Shown piece after piece: positions 37,099 through 47,084 of a DNA stretch of 64,000 nucleotides. How positions within the stretch are numbered: position 1 is the first letter of the stretch; the number at the start of each line of letters is the position of its first letter. Below the pieces are notes generated by a model that worked only from the letters and a program-made list of their open reading frames with translations, did no database searches and was not told the DNA's origin. This stretch comes from CBFHWU01 sp965659665 (GTDB taxonomy: Bacteria > Bacteroidota > Bacteroidia > Flavobacteriales > Flavobacteriaceae), in assembly GCA_965659665.1 (NCBI GenBank), contig CBFHWU010000011.1, positions 1 through 64,000 on the forward strand, read 5' to 3'. Position numbers and translations under genes: made by a program.

Positions 37099-37584
37099 GC
37101 CCTTACAAATCTTTTTTTCAGCTCATGGATTAGATAATGGGGACTTTTCTATAGTTAAAACAGATACCACTTGTTTAGTTGTTTTTTCTTTACATTTATT
37201 TAGTACTTATTGAAAAAATATACGCAGAATTGTCTAAGGTTATTGTAAATGCTCTCGGTACTCTTAATGCCATTTTTATGGCTTAGATTTATGGCTTAAC
37301 TGCCGGGGTTCTATTATTAAAATCCGCTGTATTAATTAAGTTATGTAGGACTCGAGTAGCTTTTGTGAAAATCATTTTTTTTGTCTTGATCTATTGTTTG
37401 ATGTGTTTTTCGTCAAATCTCCAAATAACAATTGAACCCCTTTAAAAACGGTTAAAATCGACATGCTGAGCATGACAGTAGAACATTTTAAGGTTTAGAC
37501 AATCGTAATTCATAAAAAATAAACGAAAAAAAGTACGAATATCTCAATTTATTAATGTTAAAAATATTAATATATAAGTTATCA
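37099..37584. other. Long AT-rich gap between locus 1 and locus 2, no gene seen
   Basis: About 490 bp have no convincing reading frame on either strand. A short direct repeat, TTTATGGCTTA, is spaced 15 bp apart near 37275-37300. The large leader before susC is unusual in this window and may contain distant control sequence or a small RNA, but nothing specific can be supported. Confidence 0.4.
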
Positions 37585-37625
37585 ACACGAAAACGTTGTA
37601 GTAGGACACGAAAACGTTTTCGTGT
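37585..37625. promoter_or_regulatory. Perfect 20-bp palindrome plus partial copy, LacI-type operator
   Basis: ACACGAAAACGTTTTCGTGT (37606-37625) is a perfect palindrome with the central CG typical of LacI/PurR-type operators. A second, half-matching copy (ACACGAAAACGTT, 37585-37597) has its centre exactly 21 bp earlier, two helical turns. A TAGATTTG at 37670-37677 matches the Bacteroidetes -7 consensus and sits 45 bp downstream, 40 bp before the susC start. The T-run after the palindrome would also allow a weak terminator hairpin, but the central CG and the phased partial copy favour an operator. Confidence 0.65.
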
Positions 37626-37717
37626 TTTTTTATTGCACGCCTAAACTTCATTTTAATTTAATATTTAAATAGATTTGGTTCAGAACAAGAATTTGTTTTA
37701 ATAAAAATCAACTTAAT

Positions 37718-40700
37718 ATGAAATGTAATTTACTAGTTTTTTTCATGTTTTTTCTTGGTTTCAATGCTTTTAGCCAGAACTTAATTGGTACTGTCTCTTC
37801 AAGTGGTGAACCCTTACCGGGCGCAAATGTTATTAATTTAACAACGGGTAATGGAACACTCACTGATTTTGACGGAAATTTTGTTCTTGATAAAGTAACT
37901 GAAGGAGATGAAATAGAGTTTAGCTACATTGGTTTTGAAAGCCAAAAATTGGTCTATAATGGACAGGCGAACTTAAGCATCTCCCTCAATGAATCTAGCG
38001 AAAAACTTGAGGAAGTAATTGTTACTGGGTATGGAACCCAGATTCAAAAAAACTTATCCAGTTCAATATCTAAAGTGAACAGTGAAGATCTTGAAAATAC
38101 TGCCTTGCCTTCTTTTGAGCAAGCCATTCAAGGTCGTGCAGCTGGTGTTCAGGTAGTGAGTGGTTCGGGAATGTCTGGTTCTCCTACCAAAATCAGAATT
38201 CGAGGAACTAATTCTGCTGTGGCGAGTTCGGAACCATTATATGTCATCGACGGAATCATTGTCGAGTCTGGTGGTTTGATGAGCAGCGATGGAAATGTGG
38301 GCTATATGGACCATGGGGGTGGAAACTTACTCTCCAGTATTAACCCTAACGATATCGAATCGTTAGAAATCCTCAAAGACGCCGCTGCTACTGCCATCTA
38401 CGGGGCCAGAGGCTCAAGCGGAGTCGTGTTGATTACAACCAAATCTGGAAAATCAGGGGAAACCCAAATAGACGTTACCCTAGATACTGGATTTTCGGAA
38501 GTCACTCGAAAGCTTGACTTTGTTAACAGCCAAGAATATGTAATGCTCGCTCAAGAAGCTTGGTATAACTCTGGCGAAGACCCTACTAAATTTTGGTCCA
38601 ATAGTGGCGTCCTTGTGAATGGCTTAACTAAAGCCGAGGCGTTGAACACCAATACCGATTGGCAAGATCAAGCCCTTCGACAGGGAAAAGCCTACAGAGC
38701 CAATATCTCGGCTTCTGGAGGTAACAACAAAACAAAATTTTATATAAGTGGTAATTTACTTGATGAAGAGTCCATTTTTATTGGGAATGAATATTTAAGA
38801 CTCTCTGCAAGAACCAATTTAGACCACAAGGTCAATGATAAATTAAGAATAGGGGCTAATTTATTTTATACCCATGTTGACAATTCCCCGGTGCCAATTC
38901 AAAACGGAATAGGAAAAGCCAATAATAATTTACCCATACATCCAGTATACAATTCAGATGGCACTTATTTCAATCCCACAAGAAATGTAAGAGCAAGTAT
39001 TGATATGTGGGAATATAATTCTAAGAGCAGAACATTCCTTGCTAATTGGTATTTAAATTACAAAATAATTGATGGATTGAGCTTTAGAACTGAATACGGA
39101 ATCAATTCTGTGAGTAATGATGACCATCAATACATTGATGCGATCATTGATAGTAATGGAGAGGCGAAAGCATTTACATCTCAGGGATCTAGAAACTCAT
39201 GGAACCTAAAAAATCTATTGAACTACAGAAAATCTTTTGGCAATCATCGTATTGATGTGCTAGCTGGATTAGAAGCCTCTAAAAACACGACTAAGTTTAG
39301 TAATATCACGGGAATAGGATTTCCAAATTCCACCTTGAAAACTCCGCAAGATGCTGCTACTCAAGAGGTTTTTTACGACGAAAGCACCTATAGTTTTCTT
39401 TCCTTAATAGGACGTGTAAATTACGATTATAAAGGGAAGTATCTTTTATCGCTAACAGCTCGTAGAGACGGATCTTCACGATTCGGTAAAAACAACCGAT
39501 GGGGATTATTCCCTGCGATATCATTGGGCTACAATATTAGTGAAGAACCGTATTTTGAAGGGCTTAAAAATACGGTCAACTACCTAAAGCTGAGAGCTAG
39601 TTATGGGATTACAGGTAATGCCGAAATCGGTAACTATGCTTATGAGTCTACCTATGATCAATCTAATTACAACAACAATAATGGTATTTCTTTAGCAAAT
39701 ATTGGAGATGATGAATTAGGCTGGGAAACATCAACACAAATGAACTTAGGTCTTTCTCTTGAAATGTTTGAGGGTAAAGTAAGGGCTGATATTGACTATT
39801 ATGATAAGCTCACTTCAGATATGTTATTACCGTATCCAGTAAGTATTGTTAGTGGACTTACCCAAGTTACTACCAACTTAGGTGAAATCAGCAACGAAGG
39901 AATTGAAATTATGTTAGGGTTAACTTTAATCGATAATGATACTTTCACTTGGGATGCGGAATTTTCGTATGCTTATAATAAGAATGAGGTGGTCAGTATT
40001 GGTGACAATCCTGAAGGTATCGATATTCCTGGATTTGGTACCACATCTATTTATGTAGGCAGCCCTATCGGAATTCAAACCATTCCTATATGGGTGGGCG
40101 TTGACCCTGCTACTGGTCAAGATATTTATCGATCTAAAGACGGAAGGGAACTACTCGCCTCCCAGGCTGCTGCAGAAGCTGGTTCTCTTAACAACTTCTT
40201 AAATGATAACCTAATGCCTTTCGGAAATCCTTTCCCTGAATTTACAGGTGGGTTTAGTAATAGATTTACATACAAAAATTGGTACCTAAGCTCCTTATTT
40301 ACTTTTTCTATTGGACAAGACTTTATCGCCTCAGGAGAAAGTGTGAATTCCAAATATGCATTTAGTTCAATGAATTTAACTCCCCTAAGAAATCAATTAG
40401 GAAGGTGGAGAAATCCTGGTGACGTTACCAATGTTGCTCGACTTACTACCGATCCAACAATATGGACAAGAACTTCAGAATATGTGTCCGATGTAGATTA
40501 CTTGCGTATGAGAGATCTTACCATTGGTTATCGATTTGATATTAAATCCAACAGCTTCCTAAGAGCACTTGATATATATGCCAAGTTTACTAATTTCTTG
40601 ACCATCACCAATGCCCAGCCTTGGATGTATGATCCTGAAAACTATGTGCAAAGTGGGAATCTTAATCTAATGGACAAATGGAAACAAGTTCCGCAAGCCA

Positions 40701-40735
40701 AAACGGTCAACTTAGGTGTTAATCTTAAATTTTGA
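37718..40735 (+). CDS. SusC-like TonB-dependent transporter (locus 2)
   Basis: This 1005-residue outer-membrane transporter has a signal peptide (1-19), a carboxypeptidase-D-like domain (21-95: LIGTVSSSGEPLPGANV...), a plug with IYGARGSSGVVLITTKSG (about 225-245) and a large barrel ending TVNLGVNLKF. It is a member of the same SusC class as the locus-1 protein but not a close copy. Its stop overlaps the region before susD, whose ATG follows within 6 bp. Substrate specificity must follow the downstream sulfatases, GH43 and GH97, so a sulfated heteroglycan fragment is expected. Confidence 0.96.
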   Translation: MKCNLLVFFMFFLGFNAFSQNLIGTVSSSGEPLPGANVINLTTGNGTLTDFDGNFVLDKVTEGDEIEFSYIGFESQKLVYNGQANLSISLNESSEKLEEVIVTGYGTQIQKNLSSSISKVNSEDLENTALPSFEQAIQGRAAGVQVVSGSGMSGSPTKIRIRGTNSAVASSEPLYVIDGIIVESGGLMSSDGNVGYMDHGGGNLLSSINPNDIESLEILKDAAATAIYGARGSSGVVLITTKSGKSGETQIDVTLDTGFSEVTRKLDFVNSQEYVMLAQEAWYNSGEDPTKFWSNSGVLVNGLTKAEALNTNTDWQDQALRQGKAYRANISASGGNNKTKFYISGNLLDEESIFIGNEYLRLSARTNLDHKVNDKLRIGANLFYTHVDNSPVPIQNGIGKANNNLPIHPVYNSDGTYFNPTRNVRASIDMWEYNSKSRTFLANWYLNYKIIDGLSFRTEYGINSVSNDDHQYIDAIIDSNGEAKAFTSQGSRNSWNLKNLLNYRKSFGNHRIDVLAGLEASKNTTKFSNITGIGFPNSTLKTPQDAATQEVFYDESTYSFLSLIGRVNYDYKGKYLLSLTARRDGSSRFGKNNRWGLFPAISLGYNISEEPYFEGLKNTVNYLKLRASYGITGNAEIGNYAYESTYDQSNYNNNNGISLANIGDDELGWETSTQMNLGLSLEMFEGKVRADIDYYDKLTSDMLLPYPVSIVSGLTQVTTNLGEISNEGIEIMLGLTLIDNDTFTWDAEFSYAYNKNEVVSIGDNPEGIDIPGFGTTSIYVGSPIGIQTIPIWVGVDPATGQDIYRSKDGRELLASQAAAEAGSLNNFLNDNLMPFGNPFPEFTGGFSNRFTYKNWYLSSLFTFSIGQDFIASGESVNSKYAFSSMNLTPLRNQLGRWRNPGDVTNVARLTTDPTIWTRTSEYVSDVDYLRMRDLTIGYRFDIKSNSFLRALDIYAKFTNFLTITNAQPWMYDPENYVQSGNLNLMDKWKQVPQAKTVNLGVNLKF

Positions 40736-40740
40736 AAGCA

Positions 40741-42111
40741 ATGAAAAAAAATAAAATATTTACGATGAAAAAAATGATTCTTCGCATATTGGTGCTCTCC
40801 TTAGCTTTCACTTCATGTGATGACTTTCTCGAAGAAAGTCCTTCTATTGGATTATCTCAAAGTAAATTAACTGACCTCTCATCGATGAGTGCATTGATTA
40901 ATGGTGCATATAGTGATATGCGTGGGTTTTATGCCTACCAACCAATGATTACGTCAGGATTTGTAAGAGATTATGTGATACGAAACTCTGCTAACTGGAC
41001 CCCCTATTACAAATGGACTACATCAGGAGTTCCTGAAATGTTTTCAAGTAATACCTACACTGAAGGATTCACAGCATTAAACAAAATTAATACAGTGCTT
41101 AATGCTAATGTAAACGAGATGTATGGAACAGATGCTGAAAAAAGTAAAATTTTAGGGGATGCCTACTTTTTAAGGGCCGCTGTTTACTTTCAGATTAATA
41201 ATTATTTCACTGATCCGTCCTCAGGCAACTCTGCCCCTTTGGTATTGACTGTACTGGGAACGAACGACAGGGTCTCTGTGGCTACCTCTACAGAAATCAA
41301 AGCTCAAATTGAAAATGACATTGAAGCAGCAAGAGAGCATTTTGAAGTTGCCAATGGCGTAACCACGCATGTGGCTGCAACTGCAATGGCGGCCAGAATT
41401 TATTTCTATCATGAGAAATACAATTTGGCCTATGATAGAGCTAATGAAGTGATTACCTCAGGAGGGCATTCTCTAGAAGCCAATGTAGCTGATATTTATA
41501 CAAAAGGATCAGGCTCTGCTGAAGCACTTTATACCATTATTACCAATAGAACTGAGGATTCTCACGGACCTCAATCCATTGGGTTTAATAACTTCCAAGC
41601 AAATAAGGATGAAGGAACTGCATCTTTAAACCCTAATAGCTTGATTGCTCAATTGAGAAATGCAGATCCGAGTGACAGTCGATTTAGCGACTTATTTACC
41701 GAAGCTGATGGTCTTGTATATGTCGACAAAAAGTACCCATCATTAGATGTAGACTTTATCGTAATAAGGTTAGCTGAAATGTATTTAACTCGAGCTGAGG
41801 CAAATATCATGACTAACAATGCGGTTTCCGCCGATGACATAACTGATGTAAATATGGTGAAAAACAGGGCTGGTGCTACTGATCTAATTGTGGGAATGCC
41901 TAGTATCACTGAAATGCTTGAAATTATTTTTAATGAAAGATCAAAAGAATTGTGCTTCGAATATGGAGATCGCTTTCTTAACTCCAGAAGACTCGAAAAG
42001 TCTATAGTGGATGAAAGTGGAAGTGGAAGTATTCCATTTTCTTCCTACAGCTCACTTCTTGTCTATCCGCTTCCACAATCTGAAGTTAATATTCACAATT
42101 TACAACGATAA
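40741..42111 (+). CDS. SusD-like surface glycan-binding lipoprotein (locus 2)
   Basis: This is a RagB/SusD-family lipoprotein of about 456 residues. The first ATG is at 40741, and ATG 40765 gives an even more typical lipoprotein signal (MKKMILRILVLSLAFTSC); either is possible. A TTG at 40732 is a less likely start. The helical TPR-like core includes AAVYFQINNYF and AARIYFYHEKY, and the C-terminal RSKELCFEYGDRFLNSRRLEK followed by VYPLPQSEVN is the classic SusD ending. It should cap the locus-2 SusC. The ligand is unknown. Confidence 0.94.
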   Translation: MKKNKIFTMKKMILRILVLSLAFTSCDDFLEESPSIGLSQSKLTDLSSMSALINGAYSDMRGFYAYQPMITSGFVRDYVIRNSANWTPYYKWTTSGVPEMFSSNTYTEGFTALNKINTVLNANVNEMYGTDAEKSKILGDAYFLRAAVYFQINNYFTDPSSGNSAPLVLTVLGTNDRVSVATSTEIKAQIENDIEAAREHFEVANGVTTHVAATAMAARIYFYHEKYNLAYDRANEVITSGGHSLEANVADIYTKGSGSAEALYTIITNRTEDSHGPQSIGFNNFQANKDEGTASLNPNSLIAQLRNADPSDSRFSDLFTEADGLVYVDKKYPSLDVDFIVIRLAEMYLTRAEANIMTNNAVSADDITDVNMVKNRAGATDLIVGMPSITEMLEIIFNERSKELCFEYGDRFLNSRRLEKSIVDESGSGSIPFSSYSSLLVYPLPQSEVNIHNLQR

Positions 42112-42138
42112 CCTAAAAAAAACTTTAATTTAAATTTT

Positions 42139-42597
42139 ATGAGAAATATACTTTTAATTTCATTATTTTCTTCGCTTGCATTTTTTACTGCTTGTGATGA
42201 CGCAGATTCCTTTGATGTAAGAGAGGATGCCTTGGTCAACTACGCAACCGATATCAATGGTGTATGGAACTTATTCAGCATTGAAAGAAACGGAACTGAT
42301 CTTAGTGGTCATTTTAATGCTTCGGCAATGACACTTACTATTGCTGATGGGGCTTTTACGCTAAGTTCAGCATCACTTCCTTTTCCAACACTTAAGACGA
42401 CCATAACCCCTTTTGATTCTGGATCTTGGGCTTTTGACGATGATTACCAACCCACCAGTATTCAATTTACTAATGGGTCTGAAATAGTCCCTGTAAACCT
42501 GTCTTTTCCCTTGTACGGAAACAACAATACCTCCTTAGGTCTTGAGTTCAGTCTCGGATGTGGAGCAACAACTTATACATACCACTTCAAAAAATAA
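42139..42597 (+). CDS. DUF5004-like lipoprotein in SusE position
   Basis: This small 152-residue lipoprotein (FFTACDD, Cys19) has an all-beta, lipocalin-like pattern: GVWNLFSIERNG, MTLTIADGAFTLSS, SWAFDDDYQPTSIQF and a final YTYHFKK. It resembles the DUF5004 proteins often found after SusD. Placed 27 bp after susD and 12 bp before the next lipoprotein gene, it probably adds a surface glycan-binding or support function. The family assignment is by style and context, not by a diagnostic motif. Confidence 0.7.
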   Translation: MRNILLISLFSSLAFFTACDDADSFDVREDALVNYATDINGVWNLFSIERNGTDLSGHFNASAMTLTIADGAFTLSSASLPFPTLKTTITPFDSGSWAFDDDYQPTSIQFTNGSEIVPVNLSFPLYGNNNTSLGLEFSLGCGATTYTYHFKK

Positions 42598-42609
42598 AAC
42601 AAAAAAAAG

Positions 42610-43680
42610 ATGACAAAATTTAATCTTAAAAAACTTTTAGTGGGGCTGGTAGCCCTGCCATTAGTATTCTTATTTGTAACGGCTTGTTTTGATATTACAG
42701 GCGTTACACAACCTTCATCTGCAAGAGTGGGTGATAACATAACAATTACAGTTGATGTAAATTATGACTCAGAAAACAATGATCAAAACTATAAATTTTT
42801 GATTTTTGGTATGATGGCTCCCAAAAGTTGGGACTTAGCGAACCATGCTACTGTTCGTTTTGATTCTCCAATTGAACAATCATCAGACCGTCCAGGATCA
42901 GGTGTTATGATTGTTGACCCTGAGGATTTAAGCTTTTGGGGGAATCAATCCAAAGGACTAGATGGTAACCCAACTGGTAACTCATGGACGGAAGATATGA
43001 ATACTATCTTGGGTATCGGAGAAAATTACGGCGAGGTTGAGTGGGTTGCTTTCCGTTCAGAGAATCCTATTGATGCTTCACAAGTTTCTGTTGATGGAAC
43101 CATTACAGTTTCCCTCTCCGTAGGCGATGGTCATACTGCTGCACAACTTGGATATTGGGTTGGGAGTCATAATGACGGATTCAAACAAGAAGACCCTATT
43201 GCTAGTTCAACTCAGGATGCTGAATCGCGTTTCTGGGATACCCATTATGCCAACATTAATATCACTGGTACTGATGCTTCCGCTACTGACCTTACAGGTC
43301 CAGCACCTACCTTTACAGCTTTCATTTCGCCTGAAGGATATTTATTTGACGACATTATCTCGGTAAGATTTGACGCTAAAGAAGGTTTTGAAGGAGCCAA
43401 TACCGCGCTTTTTAATGCCAATGCGGTTCATATGAACGCCACTGTTTTATTGGGAGATGGTACTACTATTACCAAAGCTGATCAAGATGCTGCATCAAGC
43501 ATGACCTTGGTTGGCGACAATATCTGGGAATCAACTATTTGGCCTCCAGGCTACTTTACTATACCAGCAGGTAAAATTATTACTGAATTACACGTAAGTT
43601 TTTCAAGCCCTGATGGATCTATTTTGGTGCAAAACCCTGGATATGATAGTGATATTGTTTTTGGCGCCAATTGTCAATAA
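42610..43680 (+). CDS. DUF4961-like surface lipoprotein in SusF position
   Basis: This 356-residue lipoprotein has its lipobox at FVTAC (Cys26). A first beta-domain (about 30-210, SSARVGDNITITVDV... then FGMMAPKSWD and YGEVEWVAFRS) is followed by a second beta-sandwich (about 225-350, FTAFISPEGYLFDDIISVRFDAKEG) of a type seen in carbohydrate-binding modules. DUF4961 and DUF5004 proteins tend to occur together after SusCD. A glycan-binding surface role is inferred. A long A/T hairpin follows and may reduce read-through into the enzyme genes. Confidence 0.75.
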   Translation: MTKFNLKKLLVGLVALPLVFLFVTACFDITGVTQPSSARVGDNITITVDVNYDSENNDQNYKFLIFGMMAPKSWDLANHATVRFDSPIEQSSDRPGSGVMIVDPEDLSFWGNQSKGLDGNPTGNSWTEDMNTILGIGENYGEVEWVAFRSENPIDASQVSVDGTITVSLSVGDGHTAAQLGYWVGSHNDGFKQEDPIASSTQDAESRFWDTHYANINITGTDASATDLTGPAPTFTAFISPEGYLFDDIISVRFDAKEGFEGANTALFNANAVHMNATVLLGDGTTITKADQDAASSMTLVGDNIWESTIWPPGYFTIPAGKIITELHVSFSSPDGSILVQNPGYDSDIVFGANCQ

Positions 43681-43702
43681 CCAATAGAATTTTTAACTTT
43701 AG

Positions 43703-43743
43703 AAAAAAGAGAAAGATAGACTAAAACTGTTTTTCTCTTTTTT
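43703..43743 (+). terminator. AT-rich hairpin with T-tract, likely partial terminator
   Basis: AAAAAAGAGAAA (43703-43714) pairs with TTTCTCTTTTTT (43732-43743) across a 17-base loop, ending in T residues. The 12-bp stem is nearly all A-U, so termination should be leaky. It sits between the surface-protein genes and GH43, where it could set a lower level of enzyme transcripts. Confidence 0.6.
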
Positions 43744-43756
43744 TAAATTTTTTTAT

Positions 43757-45508
43757 ATGCGCTATTCTTTATCGATTATACTTTTATTGTCCATTCAACT
43801 GTTAATTGGACAAAACACATTTACCAATCCCATTATCCCGGGCGGTTATCCAGATCCTTCTATTTGTAAGGTTGGAGATGATTTTTACATTGTCAATTCT
43901 TCATTTGAATATTTTCCGGGACTTCCTATCCATCACAGCAAAGATTTGGTTAATTGGGAATTAATTGGAAATGGTCTTCACCGACCAAGCCAAGCTTCAG
44001 GTGCAGTTAACCTTGTGGATGTTCAAGAAAATGGAGGTATTCATGCCCCTACCATTCGTTACAACAATGGTGTTTTTTATATCATTACCACCAATATGTA
44101 TTCACAAGTTGATCCCAACAACCCTAACGATACAAAATCCAATACCAATTTTATCATTACGGCCAAAAACCCTGCAGGACCTTGGTCTGATCCTCATGTG
44201 ATTGAAGATGCTCCCGGCATTGATCCTGATTTGTTTTTTGATGATGATGGAAAGGTGTATTTTGTAGGAACTCATAACCCTGGAGACATGTATTCCAGTG
44301 GTATTGGGGCCATTTGGGCGCAAGAATTAGATATTGAAAATTGGAAATTAGTAGGCGAACGACATTCCCTTTGGGAAGGGGCCTGTGATAAAAATCACAC
44401 TGAAGGGCCACATATTTACAAAAAAGATGACCAATATTTTCTTTTAGTAGCGGAAGGTGGAACTGGCCATCATCACGCTGTGATGATGGCAGCAAGTGAC
44501 CATGTTTTTGGGCCATACCAAACTGGTTTGAGAAATCCAATACTAACCTCAAGACATCTTTCCATGTATAATTGGGTTCACAGTACTGGTCACGCTGATT
44601 TGGTAGAGCTTGAGGACGGAAGATGGTTTATGGTAGCGCTTGGAAAGAGAAATGATCGCGATGGTCACTCCAATATGGGAAGAGAAACGCATTTGATCCC
44701 AGTGATTTGGGAACCTCAAATTGTAAAATGGCAACAAGTCAGTGAAACCAAATGGGAACCTGTATACACCCAGTTTCCTGTTGCTGCACCAGAAACAGGG
44801 AAAGTAGAACGCACTAATCCTCTTCCATTTGTAGATCAACTACAATTTTATAATGATGCTTTTCATGATAATTTTGACGCAGATCAATTACAACCAGATT
44901 GGATTTTTAGAAGAGTACCTCAACCCAATACCTATTCGCTTTCTGCTAATAAAGGGCACTTGAGATTATACCTAAAACCTCAAACTTTTGCTCCTAGAGA
45001 AAGGTTCAGCGCCATAGGCTTTACACAAAAAGAAAGTCAATTCGAATTTGAGGCAAAAATGAAATTTTTACCGAAAAAAAATCTTGAAGAAGCTGGAATT
45101 AGTATTTACCAAAAAGACTTGAACTTTATCAATTTGACCGTTCAAAAAATTGGAAAAGAACACTACGTAAAACTAACTGTTCAACAAAAAAAAGATAGAA
45201 TGACTATTTTGTCCAATACTAATACAATACCAGGAACTAATATCAAAGCATTTAAATCAAAGGCCTTACCTAATTATAACGGCGAAATACTTTTAAAGAT
45301 GGCCTCTAAAAACGGAAAATACACCTACCATTTCTCTATTGATGGCGGCATTTCCTATGAAAAACTTGCCGAGACACCTGACAATATTTTGCTGGGAATG
45401 ATGTACACTGGTGCCAATATGGGTATTTATGCTACCTCCAACGGAGAAAAAACAAATGCGTATGCCGACTTTGACTGGGTCAGCTATAAGGGCTTTGTAA
45501 AACGTTAA
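43757..45508 (+). CDS. GH43 beta-xylosidase/alpha-arabinofuranosidase-type enzyme
   Basis: This 583-residue exported enzyme has a signal peptide at 1-18. The five-bladed propeller of GH43 covers about 20-330, with general base Asp33 (GGYPDPSIC), the pKa-tuning Asp156 (GIDPDLF) and acid Glu216 (HTEGPHI). A C-terminal concanavalin-like beta-sandwich (about 365-580) is typical of beta-xylosidase-type members. It would remove terminal xylose or arabinose from the target glycan. It is the first catalytic gene after the surface module and the partial terminator. The subfamily cannot be fixed by eye. Confidence 0.92.
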   Translation: MRYSLSIILLLSIQLLIGQNTFTNPIIPGGYPDPSICKVGDDFYIVNSSFEYFPGLPIHHSKDLVNWELIGNGLHRPSQASGAVNLVDVQENGGIHAPTIRYNNGVFYIITTNMYSQVDPNNPNDTKSNTNFIITAKNPAGPWSDPHVIEDAPGIDPDLFFDDDGKVYFVGTHNPGDMYSSGIGAIWAQELDIENWKLVGERHSLWEGACDKNHTEGPHIYKKDDQYFLLVAEGGTGHHHAVMMAASDHVFGPYQTGLRNPILTSRHLSMYNWVHSTGHADLVELEDGRWFMVALGKRNDRDGHSNMGRETHLIPVIWEPQIVKWQQVSETKWEPVYTQFPVAAPETGKVERTNPLPFVDQLQFYNDAFHDNFDADQLQPDWIFRRVPQPNTYSLSANKGHLRLYLKPQTFAPRERFSAIGFTQKESQFEFEAKMKFLPKKNLEEAGISIYQKDLNFINLTVQKIGKEHYVKLTVQQKKDRMTILSNTNTIPGTNIKAFKSKALPNYNGEILLKMASKNGKYTYHFSIDGGISYEKLAETPDNILLGMMYTGANMGIYATSNGEKTNAYADFDWVSYKGFVKR

Positions 45509-45518
45509 ATTTTTTGAA

Positions 45519-46919
45519 ATGATATTAATTCGTAGGTTTTATGTTTTCAGTTGTTTACTCACATTTATTTCTTGTACCCTTTCAGGAACCTCAGAGCAAT
45601 CCCCAAATGTCATACTCATTATTTCTGATCAGTGGTCGACAAAAGTTGCTGACGGATCTGGGGATTATGATAATGGGATTCAAACACCAGCCATTGATTA
45701 TTTGGCTTCTGAAGGAATAAGATTTACAGAATCCTATTCCACTTATCCGTTATGTACTCCTGCTCGGGCCAGTCTTTTTACGGGACTTTATTCACATCAC
45801 AATAATGTTGGATTTAATCTAGCTAGAGACTCTATTCTTGACCAAGCAGATTCTTTTGCCACCTTGGGCAAGTCATTTAAAGAGGCGGGATACGATGTAG
45901 CTTATTTCGGTAAAGAACATGCAGGGGGTTATGGCTATGCCAGTGCCACGGCATTAGGGTCTATGACACATTCAGATGGGGGAATGTTAGCAGAAGGGTC
46001 TGCTTATGACCCCATTTTCACCCAAGATGCTGTTGAATATGTACAAAATCAAAATGAAGATCAACCCTTTTTTATGACCTTATCATTAATAAATCCTCAT
46101 GATATCTGTAGGGTTTTAGGCGGTAAGGTTCAGGGAGCAACTTTTGCGGATGCTATCCACTTTGCTAGAACCGATGATGAGCCCTATTTGCGTTTTCAAC
46201 CACGTCCTGACCTACCCGATAATCATGATATTCCTTACCAAAAGGGGATGATTCTTCATGAAGATTTTATGTATAAAGAGGTGTTTGAACTAAATAAAGA
46301 CGAATGGAAACGCTTTATTGCAACCTATCAATTGCTCATTGAAAATACTGATAGGTTGATAGGTCAATTGCTCGCAGCCCTTGAAAAACAAGGCATAGAT
46401 GATAATACCATCATTATGTTCACCACAGATCACGGTGAAATGGCAGGAAGCCATAAGCTGATTGCCAAAACTACTTTCTATGAAGAGTCGGCCAAAATAC
46501 CAATCATCATCAAATATCCTAAGTTGATTCCACCAAAAACCACTAATGATAATGCTTTGGTTGGTACTATTGATATTATGCCCACACTTTTGGACTTGGC
46601 AGGAGTACCGATACCTAAAGGATTAGATGGACGTAGTTTTAAGAAAGAAGCTATAGATCCGCAAGCCACTGACTCTACGTTTGAAGTGCTTTACAGTCAA
46701 AATCAGTTTGGCAGAATGGTACGATTTGATCACTTTAAATATGTGAGAAGTGAAGTGTATGGCGTAACTTATGAGGTCTTGTATGATCTAAAAAATGATC
46801 CGCTAGAATCTGACAACTTGCTCCATGATGAAATATTTGAAACCCCGTTAAATAAGGGTCGAAATCTCTTAGATAACTGGTTAACTTCTGAAGAGATACC
46901 CCTTGTCGCATTAAATTGA
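45519..46919 (+). CDS. FGly sulfatase, S1 family (first of four)
   Basis: This 466-residue lipoprotein-type sulfatase (FISC, Cys19) carries the formylglycine motif Cys79-Thr-Pro-Ala-Arg (YPLCTPARASL). The first metal-binding pair is Asp-Gln (SDQWS) rather than Asp-Asp, as in choline-sulfatase-like members, and FTTDHGEMAGSH holds the second set of metal ligands. It should desulfate a sugar unit outside the cytoplasm after Cys79 is oxidised. The maturation enzyme is not encoded in this window. It starts 10 bp after GH43. Confidence 0.93.
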   Translation: MILIRRFYVFSCLLTFISCTLSGTSEQSPNVILIISDQWSTKVADGSGDYDNGIQTPAIDYLASEGIRFTESYSTYPLCTPARASLFTGLYSHHNNVGFNLARDSILDQADSFATLGKSFKEAGYDVAYFGKEHAGGYGYASATALGSMTHSDGGMLAEGSAYDPIFTQDAVEYVQNQNEDQPFFMTLSLINPHDICRVLGGKVQGATFADAIHFARTDDEPYLRFQPRPDLPDNHDIPYQKGMILHEDFMYKEVFELNKDEWKRFIATYQLLIENTDRLIGQLLAALEKQGIDDNTIIMFTTDHGEMAGSHKLIAKTTFYEESAKIPIIIKYPKLIPPKTTNDNALVGTIDIMPTLLDLAGVPIPKGLDGRSFKKEAIDPQATDSTFEVLYSQNQFGRMVRFDHFKYVRSEVYGVTYEVLYDLKNDPLESDNLLHDEIFETPLNKGRNLLDNWLTSEEIPLVALN

Positions 46920-47084
46920 TTTCATTTTATGAGGCCCCATTAATTTTATATTCATTTGAGATGATTTTATCAATAAAAAAAAAAATTGGGAGCAAAATAA
47001 TTTGTTGCTCAGTTTGCAGTCTATCGAGATGGGTTAGGACTTAGGGCAGAAAATCACCAATCAAGAATTAAATAAACAAGCTAA

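Noticed and set aside
37606..37632. Palindrome as an intrinsic terminator
   Set aside because: The stem is AT-rich with a minimal loop, no gene ends just before it, and a phased partial copy suits an operator better.
44157..44552. 131-residue antisense reading frame inside GH43
   Set aside because: It overlaps the catalytic core of a clear GH43 gene and has no family-like sequence or leader.
47001..47025. TTTGCAGTC before the locus-2 serine hydrolase as another copy of the locus-1 element
   Set aside because: Only one half-unit matches and the flanking bases diverge; expected by chance in AT-rich DNA.
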